Of a stretch of DNA of 64,000 bases, positions 55,233 to 64,000 are shown one piece after another. The notes beneath the pieces are model-generated. The model saw nothing but the letters and a program-made list of their open reading frames with translations. It did no database searches and had not been told where the DNA came from. The stretch comes from Monomorium pharaonis (taxonomy: Eukaryota; Arthropoda; Insecta; Hymenoptera; Formicidae): positions 18,239,046 through 18,303,045 of the forward strand of contig NC_050469.1 in the NCBI RefSeq assembly GCF_013373865.1, in the 5' to 3' direction. The position numbers and the translations under genes were made by a program. Position 1 is the stretch's first letter. Each line of letters opens with the position of its first letter.

Positions 55233-55506
55233 AGGTCCGAGCATCTCGAGGCAATGTACTGTGACCACAATCACGTAATAGTTGCAGCAATGAATTAATA
55301 GATTTTTGTGTTACATTTTCTTGCATTACCCATAAAATAAGTCTATCGTGTAAATTAGAAGTATTTTCATAAGTCTGTGATTCATTATTAACTTTAATTA
55401 TATCTAAACACGTGTTGCTGAAATTTTTATTTTTCTCTATATTATTATTATTATCTGATGTAAAACATATAATTTCTGAATTAATTGAATTGGAAAACAT
55501 ATTCAC
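55233..55506 (-). pseudogene. Transposon-associated reading frame cut by BEL/Pao
   Basis: Reverse-strand codons include NLHDRLILWVMQENVTQKSI, NSLLQLLRDCGH and LPRDARTLM, at which point BEL/Pao was inserted. I recall LP-x-DARTL as a recurring segment in uncharacterised, repeat-associated insect proteins but cannot name the family. It may be the N-terminal part of the gene at 47,124-49,266, since both are on the same strand and separated by the retrotransposon (inference). Confidence 0.45.
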
Positions 55507-55559
55507 TAAAAAATTGCATGTAACATCTTCGATTTTAGATGTAGCAGTGACTACAATAT

Positions 55560-55792
55560 TGTAACGTGCGCGCCGCGGAAATGAAAGACACTTGAGAACT
55601 TTAAAACCAAGCTTTATTTCAAGCGATTACAAACACGTCCGACAAGGCTCGAGACCGAGATTCCTCTCGCTTGTTGACAAGCGTTGCCAAGAGCGTGCCA
55701 ACTGACAACGCTCTCCGGAAAAATCAATACATCGATCGGCTTCGGAACAGCTGAGTCGCAAGCGCGGAGTATACCGGGCGACGCTCGTAACA
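55560..55792. repeat. Solo LTR, 233 bp
   Basis: TGTAACGTGCG...GCTCGTAACA flanked by ATAT on both sides (55,556-55,559, 55,793-55,796). No internal region. Its middle shares about 134 bp with the extra segment in the BEL/Pao 5' LTR, though the surrounding LTR sequences differ. Confidence 0.7.
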
Positions 55793-55796
55793 ATAT

Positions 55797-56139
55797 TGTT
55801 TTTTATGTTATTTGGTATTTCATTAAGGCACAATTATTTTCAACATTGCCAAAACTATTATTAATAGTACTATAAAATTGTATTCGTGAACGAATTAATT
55901 GATTTTTTCTTTACTTCGATAAGAAACGTATATCTTTTAGCATTTTTATTATTTATAATTAATCTAAATCTTAAAAAATAGTTTTAAAATATTAATTAAA
56001 AATTATGCGTAGAAAAAAAAGAAAGTTTTGATAAATGTGAAAAAGAATAAAAATGAGGTTTGGTAGTATAAAATAATACCTACAACAACTAGGTTACTGT
56101 TTAATATATATAAGTAAAGTTAATTAAAAAATGTATATA
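55797..56139. other. AT-rich spacer
   Basis: No gene or repeat recognised. It ends in tatata next to the next foldback element. Confidence 0.35.
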
Positions 56140-57489
56140 CAGGGTGTTAATAAACCTTCGCATAATATTTATACCATCGTGTTGCCCACGAAAATCGAAG
56201 ACGAAAAGCTCTCTAAATTTTTTCGATTCCATGCGTACAGTTCTTATAATTATTGTCGGAAAATAGTGAAATATTGCCAATGTACGCACGGCTATAACGG
56301 AAACACGAGTGCAGTGAGAAACAAGATAATCATCGTCGCTCGCCGCGAGGCGAGGAGAGCGCAAACAAAATTCATTGCTATTCACAACGTTGTTCGTAGC
56401 GATAAGCGATGGGGACTAAGGATGGTCGACGATAGCTCACAACTAAAATTTTTCACATAAATTTTTAAACTGTACTACATAAATTGCGAAGCTAAAAAAA
56501 TTAAAAGTTGATTGAAAACATTAAGAGAATCATTTCATAGTATTTTTATTGATATACTTAAATTTTAAATCAATGAAAGCAAATAATTCGTTGGAAATCC
56601 GTTACAGTTTATGCTCTTTCGTCATTTTACAAGCTTATCAGAACTGTATGTAAAATTAATATATTTTGTTATTATCCTTATACTATCAGGTCACTTTACA
56701 GCTTTCGGAAGATGCGCCATAGTATTTTTAATGATAAACTACAGTTTTAAATTAATAAAACCGAATAATTCATTAAGTCTGCCGCATCCAATTTTTTCTC
56801 GCAATTTTCCAACTTTATCGATTAAATCCTGATAAGAAAAAAAGAAATTATGTTGCCGTACCAAAACTTTTTATACACATTATTGGCAATTGTATTGTCA
56901 AATCATAAACGTAATATTTATAAAATGTAAGTAGACATTTTCACGAACAGCGGACTTTACAATTTGTGGACTTTATTCCAACGTGCAAAATTTCCAAAAC
57001 AAATAGGAAACAATTAATTGTTCATGACTTATTTGCTTTTATTTCTTTAAACTTCCAGTATATTAATGAAATTAATATGACATATTCTTTGCTGTTAAAT
57101 CGTCTACAAGTATAAAATATAAAATATAAAATATAAAATATTGGCTTTGCAATTTATGTAGTACAGTTTAAAAATTTATGTGAAAAATTTTAGTTATCGT
57201 CGACCATCCTTAGTCCCCATCGCTTATCGCTACGAACAACGTTGTGAATAGCAATGAATTTTGTTTGCGCTCTCCTCGCCTCGCGGCGAGCGACGATGAT
57301 TGTCTTGTTTCTCACCGCACTCGTGTTTCCGTTATAACCGTGCGTACATTGGCAATATTTCACTATTTTCCGACAATAATTATAAGAACTGTACGCATGG
57401 AATCGAAAAAATTTAGAGAGCTTTTCGTCTTCGATTTTCGTGGGCAACACGATGATATAAATATTATGCGAAGGTTTATTAACACCCTG
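56140..57489. mobile_element. 1.35 kb foldback element with CAGGGTGTTAATAAACC ends
   Basis: TA flanks both ends (56,138-56,139, 57,490-57,491). Arms of about 375 bp (56,140-56,515, 57,115-57,489) surround about 600 bp of AT-rich sequence. Each arm happens to be open for about 100 codons on both strands, giving the same peptide from each arm. With no family resemblance this is more likely a property of a young GC-richer repeat than a gene. Confidence 0.85.
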
Positions 57490-57568
57490 TATATTGTATA
57501 TGTAACGAAACAGTTTTTTAATGTAGTTTATATATATATAACTATAATATATAATTAAATGACAACTT

Positions 57569-59503
57569 CCCAATCAGCAAGACAATATTAAAAAAATGTT
57601 TTTAATAGTATTTAAAAAACATTTTTAAAAACATTTCTAAAAACGTTAAAAATAATGAAATAAGTTCCCTTTTTTAAATTAAAAAAAACGTTTTTTTTTT
57701 AATGTTTGGACAATATTTTTTTAACATTTAATAAATATTTGTTTTAAAATTTAAGAAAATGTTTTTTTGATATTTGGTAAATGATTTTTTAAATATTTAC
57801 TAAACATATTTACAACAAAAGCAAAAAATTGATTGCATTGTTAAATAATTTTATAAATTCAACGTAACCTCATCAATCTAATAAATTTCTACAATAATTT
57901 TGTAAAGGGGAGAAGACTACATTTTTCAGCCAAGCCACAGTACCTGTTAGAACATATTTAATTTCTACGCCTAAAAAAACGGTCACCCATCCAAGTGTCA
58001 ACCACTCCCGACATTGTTTGACTTCGAAGATCGTACGCATCCTAATGCTTCGTGATGATCCATGAATACTTTATGTTAACGCATACATATTTGGTATACA
58101 TTATTTCAATAGATGTCAGAAAGATGAAACATGTATAGTTAACTTATATTTTTATAAATAAATATAAAATATTACAATTTTTTACTGATTTTCACATATG
58201 CGAAATATAGTATGTGAAATATGAAAAGATCTGTTTTTGCTCTGTTCATAAAAAAATAAAAAATAAATGTCATTTCTTATAATTTTTGAGTATTGTTAAT
58301 ATGCCATATTGTTTCAATAAGTGCAATGTTATCTTAATCTCCACTTTCTTTATGTTCCGATGTTTCAATCTGTGCCTCAGAGGTTTTATTTGTACGCTTT
58401 TGTGACTCTTTCATTACGTACATAGATTCACTTCCTCTTTACACTTCATTTACGCTACATAATTAGTGAAGCTTCCCAACCATAATTAAAATATTCTTTT
58501 AAATATTATTCTAAACAACTTTTTAAATGCAAAATAATTATTACATAAACATTAAATAAATGTTACGTAAATATTATTTGAAACAATTTATTAAAATATT
58601 AATTAATAATAAAAGAACAATAATTAAGCATTATATAAATATTTATCTTAAATTATTATAATTATTTTAACTTAAATATTAAATCAATATTAGATAAATA
58701 AATACAAAATATTATTTTAAATATTTTTTTAAAGATAAAGTAAATATATAACATAAACATTAAATAAATGTTATATAAATATTATTTTAAATGATTTATT
58801 AAATTGTTAAATTAATATTAAATAAATATAAATTAAACGTTATATAAATATTTGTCCTAAATTATTATTTCAAATAATTAATCATTATAACATAAATATT
58901 ATATTAATATAAAAAAAAGTTTTTTTAATATACTATTTTTTTTTATTGGGATTCTACTTGAACCAGGTAAAAAAGTATTACTTTAAATAGTATTTTAAAG
59001 ATGAAATAAATATTACATAAACGTTAAATAAATAATGTTACGTAAATATTATTTTAAACAATTTATTAAAATGTAAAGTCAATATATTAAATAAATATTA
59101 ATTAAATATTATATAAATATTTGTCCTAAATCACATTATTTTAAATAATTAATGATTGAAATATAAATATTAAATTAATATTAAATTAATATTTTTTTAA
59201 GTTTTATTTTAGAAATTTTTTTATATAAAATAAATATTAAATAAACATTAAATAAATATTGCGTAAATAATTTTCTTAAACTATTATTTTTAATAAAAAA
59301 TTAATTATTTTTAAATATTAAATAAACGTTAAATAAACATTTCATAAATACTTTTTCTAAATCGTTGTTTAAACTGAATAATTTATATAAAATATTAAAT
59401 AAATATTAAATAAATATTATTTGTACAATAAACATTAATAATGTAGAAATAATTAAAAATAAATATTTGAAAAACATTTTAAAAATATTGCTTGCTGATT
59501 GGG
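57569..59503. mobile_element. CCCAATCAGCAAG element, 1.9 kb
   Basis: Ends are CCCAATCAGCAAGACAATATT-like and the mirrored ...AATATTGCTTGCTGATTGGG, flanked by TT (57,567-57,568, 59,504-59,505). The interior holds a reverse-strand 5S-like repeat (57,966-58,140) and, from about 58,500, diverged tandem copies of a motif with taaacattaaataaatgtta and atataaatatttgtcctaaa. Non-coding. Confidence 0.75.
57966..58140 (-). repeat. 5S-rRNA-like repeat, copy 2
   Basis: On the reverse strand: upstream block with caaatatgtatgcg and attcatggatcatcacgaag, then tcttcgaagtcaaacaatgt and cttggatgggtgaccg. After gaccg comes a run of T, which could act as a Pol III terminator. It shares both the 5S-like core and the upstream sequence with copy 1 at 36,127. 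Confidence 0.65.
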
Positions 59504-59505
59504 TT

Positions 59506-59949
59506 ACTGCACAGAATGATGACCCACGACACAGATCAATTATACTTTCTTTTTTATCGTATATATGATATAATTTATGATATTTTATTGTATACTATAA
59601 TTTAATTGATTCGTGATATCAGATCTACAACAATCAACAAAAAAATACTTTTAGCCAACTAGCAATGCGCCAGGTAAAACATAAATAAGGCCGCTTTCAC
59701 ATGCGGCGTAACTTGCGTAATGTGTAACTTGCGTCGACCAATCAGGGCACATTAAAGACGCTTTAATGTGGCCTACGACGATGTGATTCAGGTCTCAGAG
59801 TGTAAAAAGATTAGGCAGCGACAAGAATTGACATTGTAATATAGTGCAATTGGTAGAAAGCAAGATTTTTCGCGCATGCACAGCAAATGTATTATATGTC
59901 ATTTATGTAACATAAATGTTGCATCCATATTGCAACAAATTCATTGCAG
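59506..59949. other. Spacer with short hairpins
   Basis: Hairpins gccgctttcacatgcggc (near 59,690) and cacattaaagacgctttaatg (near 59,748). ttgcaacaaattcattgcaggg near 59,930 resembles an element end of the CCC...GGG kind without a visible partner. No gene seen. Confidence 0.4.
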
Positions 59950-60131
59950 GGTAATTATTTACCTATACGGAGCCACCTCCGATTTCAATGTCCTTCACAT
60001 ATGTTATCAGGGACATGACCCCGAGTAACTTTTCCTTATAACTTAATCGTCGGTCATTGTTCGTTAGAGAATTATTAACAAAAGAAGTTTGAAAAATATT
60101 CATGTAAAATAGAACAACATACATACACAAA

Positions 60132-60181
<50 letters not shown>

Positions 60182-61178
60182 GGGGGGAGTGCAAGTGAGG
60201 GAGTCTTAGACCTTCTCCTCCTGCACCCACTTTGTTGGTAAGGGTGCTTTATACAGAAATACGTAAATGTTGAAAAATAACTATGTCACACAAACTTTCC
60301 ACACAAAATTTGGTGTGGAAAGAGAATGTATTCTCAGAAAACGCGTGGGCGGGGGAGAGACAAAGTCCCTCCCCTTGCACCCCTTCCCCGGAATTTTTCC
60401 TAATTCTAACTCATCAATTTTACGTCGCTATTTGGTTATTGTAAAAACATTGAAAACAAACAGCGTGAAAAGGCGCAAACCCATGTGGTACAGTACAAGC
60501 GTGGACGTAGTTTATGTTCAAGTTTATTAATACTGCAGTAAAAGTGCCGAATGGCTTTGCTTCGTGTAGAAAGTCAATAAAAGGGCAAAAACCAAGGAAA
60601 ATGTTGAGCTCGAATATTCAATTTTTCAATTACATTTGATTAAACTATGTCCACGCTTATACTGTACCACATGAGTTGCGACTTTCCACGCTGTTTGTTT
60701 CCAATGTTTTCACATTAACCAAATAGCGACGTAAAATTGGTGAGTTAGAGTTAGAAAAAATAAAAATATAAATGAATAAATATAAATTAATAAATTCAGT
60801 ATTGTTCTTACATCCATTTCTTGTCTATTAAAATATTATAATCAAAACTTCAACGTCAAAAATTACATATAATTCATGAAAACTTTCCGTGTTAATAACT
60901 TTTTAATAAATGCCGAGCGCGGCCTAAAATCTTTACAACATTACTCAGAATGATGACCTTGATAATAGGACTTGCGCCCCCCCCCCCCCCACAACCACCC
61001 GTGTGTGTATTGTTTTATTCTACATAAATATTTTTCAAACTTCTTTTGTTAATAACTCTTTACAACAATGACCGACGATTAAGTTATAAAGAAAAGTTAC
61101 TCAGGGTCATGTCCCTGATAACATATGTGAAGGACATTGAAATCGGAGGTGGCTCCGTATAAATAAATAATTACCTTT
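59950..61178. mobile_element. 1.2 kb nested foldback element
   Basis: Outer arms about 59,953-60,120 and 61,005-61,178: acctatacggagccacctcc is mirrored by ggaggtggctccgtataaa. Inner arms about 60,395-60,530 and 60,620-60,760: gtggtacagtacaagcgtgg is mirrored by ccacgcttatactgtaccac. A (CA)n plus G run at 60,138-60,188 and a C run at 60,976-60,990 occupy matching places in the arms. No convincing gene. Confidence 0.7.
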
Positions 61179-61790
61179 GTACAATATTATGGTTATATTA
61201 CTTTTGGATAAAAGTTATACCACCGTTATATTGCACAAACAAATTTGTAACATTATATGTTATTTTAAAGGTATATAACTGTTACAATCTGTGTTTAGTG
61301 CGTATATATTGAATGTGTCAAATTCAACCTAAGTAATATATAACAAAATCCAAGATAATATTTTTGGTTTAAATTTAACCTAAGTTATATTTTCTTTCAA
61401 GAAAAAAAATCACAAATTTAAGATAAAACTTTTGATCAATCTCAACATAAGTGGTACATACTTTTGGATGGTTCAACTTAAGTAATATATACTAAGTGTG
61501 TCAAATTCAACCTAAGTAATATTTACATAAATTATAAATAATCTACATTACGCGTACAATGTAAATTGTGTAAACTATGTAAACAATTAATCAATGGATC
61601 ATAGAAGATTCAGATTTTTCAGAAAATTATGTTCCATTTTTAAAAAATATTATATACTTTTTTTCATCAATACTAAAGTCAGATATATTAACAATCTTAT
61701 AACTTAATTATTTTTTTCTGTGTTGTGTTAACAATTTATAATAATTTACATTGCTTGTATTGTCTACATGAAAAAGATTCGTGTAAACAT
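61179..61790. other. AT-rich spacer with small repeats
   Basis: The phrase gtgtcaaattcaacctaagt recurs at about 61,315 and 61,498, with looser copies between. No gene seen. Confidence 0.4.
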
Positions 61791-61791
61791 C

Positions 61792-62338
61792 ACGCCCTCA
61801 AAAATTTATTTTTGTACAAAATAATTTTAATTTGGCACTACAAATGTACAAAATTTTAATAAAATTTTCTTTCCCCCCCAAAAACAACAAATAATTTATT
61901 TTCTCTACAAAAGTAATGATATGAAGAAAATGCGCCAACCATGAAAATGGATGTTCGTACAAACTAAAACATCCACTTTTACAAATAATTATTTGTACAA
62001 ATATTACAAATAAATATTTTAATACAAATTTTACTACAAAAACTTGGCGCCGCTAAACCGAATAATTTGCCAGCTTTCTTTCTTTTTCTTTTGTGCGTGC
62101 ATCTGATTTGAGTGCGTGCGTGTGTGTATATGTGTGTTAGTATATAATTTTCATAAGGAAGCGATTTTTAATATCTGAGTCTCTTAGGGCCGGTTATTCC
62201 AACTTCTTGATAAACTTATCTACCAGGTAGGTGTCTATCTTCATTTCTTTTCTTAAATAAATAGACAAACATATATTGATAGGTAAATTTACAAAGAAGT
62301 TGGAACAATCAAGCCTTATGCGTGCGTATGTTCGAATA

Positions 62339-62379
<41 letters not shown>

Positions 62380-62783
62380 TTTATGTGTACGTGTATAATG
62401 TTACGCGTATATAATGCCATTGTGATTTCTATTGTAAAAAATTGTAATTTAAAATAATTATTATTTTATTATGCGAGTTAAATTGTAAGAAAGCAATTTT
62501 GTATTAAAGCAAATTGTTCGGTTTAGCGGCGCCAAGTTTTTGTAGTAAAATTTGTAGTAAAATATTTATTTGTAATATTTGTACAAATAATTATTTGTAA
62601 AAGTGGATGTTTTAGTTTGTATGAACATTCATTTTCATGGTTGGCGCATTTTCTTCATATCATTACTTTTGTGGAGAAAATAAATTATTTGTTTTTTGGG
62701 GGAAAAAAAAATTTTATTAAAATTTTGTACATTTGTAGTGCCAAATTAAAATTATTTTGTACAAAAATAGATTTTTGACGGCG
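61792..62783. mobile_element. ~1 kb foldback element with ~275-bp arms
   Basis: Arms about 61,792-62,075 and 62,513-62,783: aaaacttggcgccgctaaac is mirrored by gtttagcggcgccaagtttt, and ccaaccatgaaaatggatgt by a close counterpart. The centre carries a (TC)n tract at 62,341-62,378 and a Harbinger-type MITE. Non-coding. Confidence 0.75.
62187..62315. mobile_element. 129-bp PIF/Harbinger-like MITE
   Basis: Ends gggccggttattccaacttc and a mirrored gaagttggaacaatcaagcc, flanked by TTA (62,184-62,186, 62,316-62,318). Its ends resemble the TAA-flanked MITE at 6884-7019. Confidence 0.65.
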
Positions 62784-63265
62784 TTTCATGCGCGCGTATA
62801 CTTGACGCTTTTTTATACCTTTTTTTAAAAAGGTAACTTTGTTGGGATTTCACTCATTTTGTAGTGACAGATATCTCATTTCTTTTTACAATATATATAT
62901 GAAGATCCTTAAGACAATTTTAAAGTCCATATTTAATTAAAGATCAAGATTCAGATTAAATTGAAATAACAAAACAAAGTTATATCGGTTTCATTTTTTT
63001 TCTGATTACATTTTAATTCATTTTTATAATATGCCTATTACATCACAGATAGAAATACGGCTGTGTCCAATTTGAAGATTAGTATAACACTATGTGTGAT
63101 ACAATCAGATAAGTATATTATACAAAATTTTCATTTTTTATTGAAAATAAGTATTCAGAGATAAGTTAATATTTTGTGTTATGGTTTATTTTTATTATAT
63201 TAAAAAAATATATAGTTATTATATTAAAAGTAAAAAAAAGTAACATAAAGTAAATTATTTAACAT
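62784..63265. other. AT-rich sequence with a repeat shared with 33,490-33,660
   Basis: About 63,050-63,240 matches 33,490-33,660 in the same orientation. No gene seen. Confidence 0.45.
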
Positions 63266-63421
63266 GTAAATAAATTATAATTATTGTGCTAGAAAGAGTA
63301 TTATTGTTAAATTGAAAGAGAGAGAGGAGGAGGCAAATAACATTGTGTAGTAATGTCTATACATATACATATGTACATATATACATATGTGCATGTATGT
63401 ACATATATATGCATGTGTCTG

Positions 63422-63501
<80 letters not shown>

Positions 63502-63642
63502 TTATGTAAGTAGTTCTTTCTCTAAATATTATATAATTAAAATCAAAGCTCGGATATAATCATATGCCGGCTTGTAATGGTGAACAATTTACACATATAA
63601 ATAAATTATAATTATTGCGCTAGAAAGAGTATTATTGTTAAA

Positions 63643-63694
<52 letters not shown>

Positions 63695-63970
63695 GAGAGA
63701 GAGAGAAAGAGAGGGGAGGAAGGGAGAATAATATTGTGTAGTAATGTCTATCCCGAAACAATTTATTATAATTAATGCAATTCTCTTCATGCATTCAAAA
63801 AAGATCATACTAACAAAATTTTTTATTTGTAGTTAAATTATAATTGTACTTTTAAAATTATGTTTATTGTCCTTTACAATTATTGATAAACCTATTTTGT
63901 CCATGTTTCACTTAAAGCGCTTGCAACATATAATCATGTGCCGGCTTGTAATGGTGAACAAACCGTGGCT
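63266..63970 (+). repeat. Direct duplication of ~330-370 bp with CT/GA microsatellites
   Basis: aattattgtgctagaaagag (63,280) recurs at 63,612; attgtgtagtaatgtctat at 63,340 recurs at 63,733; gccggcttgtaatggtgaac (63,565) recurs at about 63,940. (CT)n lies at 63,424-63,498 and (GA)n at 63,645-63,710. No gene. Confidence 0.75.
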
Positions 63971-64000
63971 GTCACAGAAATTTCTCAAGTTTGCCAAGCC

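Overview
The window looks like a transposon-dense stretch of an insect chromosome, most likely from an ant or another hymenopteran. That is an inference from the mix of elements (DD41D rosa-type mariner, THAP/P-element, BEL/Pao, Ty3/gypsy, hAT, many foldback elements), the spliceosomal introns, the AT-rich background and the long GA, CA and CT microsatellites. I found no host protein-coding gene I can defend. Almost everything that can be explained is mobile DNA, much of it nested.

Position 1 to about 17,484 is one large inverted-repeat structure whose outer left end lies just outside the window. Its left arm (1-930) is the reverse complement of two blocks on the right (about 11,680-12,130 and 17,046-17,484). 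Inside lie a decayed DD41D transposase (1098-2171), a young and complete DD41D transposon (2692-5688) and a split THAP/P-element transposase gene (6129-10135). A nearly intact non-LTR retrotransposon (about 12,413-16,948) sits in the CT microsatellite of the right arm. Its ORF1 and ORF2 share one frame and are separated only by a UAG in a tobamovirus-type leaky context.

From 17,490 to 25,400 there is a reverse-strand Ty3/gypsy relic with protease and integrase but no reverse transcriptase, a GC-rich insertion inside its integrase, and a DUF4806-like relic. A 2.3 kb foldback element (25,413-27,753) and inverted clusters of a 16-bp minisatellite (27,950-29,672) follow.

From 30,340 to 38,072 a long foldback element has been invaded by a series of elements nested in one another. 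Several belong to a group with CCC...GGG ends and 2-bp target duplications. Two copies of one of them (30,793-37,169 and 44,721-45,857) carry a tRNA-Thr-like sequence. Two 5S-rRNA-like repeats lie inside members of this group.

From 38,130 to 44,720 is a second, reverse-strand THAP9/P-like transposase, split by a hAT element with a perfect 8-bp duplication. From 47,124 to 49,266 is a transposon-like gene ending in a ubiquitin-protease-like segment. A complete but coding-dead BEL/Pao element (49,435-55,227), a solo LTR (55,560-55,792) and more foldback elements and MITEs fill the rest. There is no working gene network here. The open biological questions are how these elements express and restrain themselves: stop readthrough, antisense hairpins, tandem splice acceptors and carried Pol III promoters.
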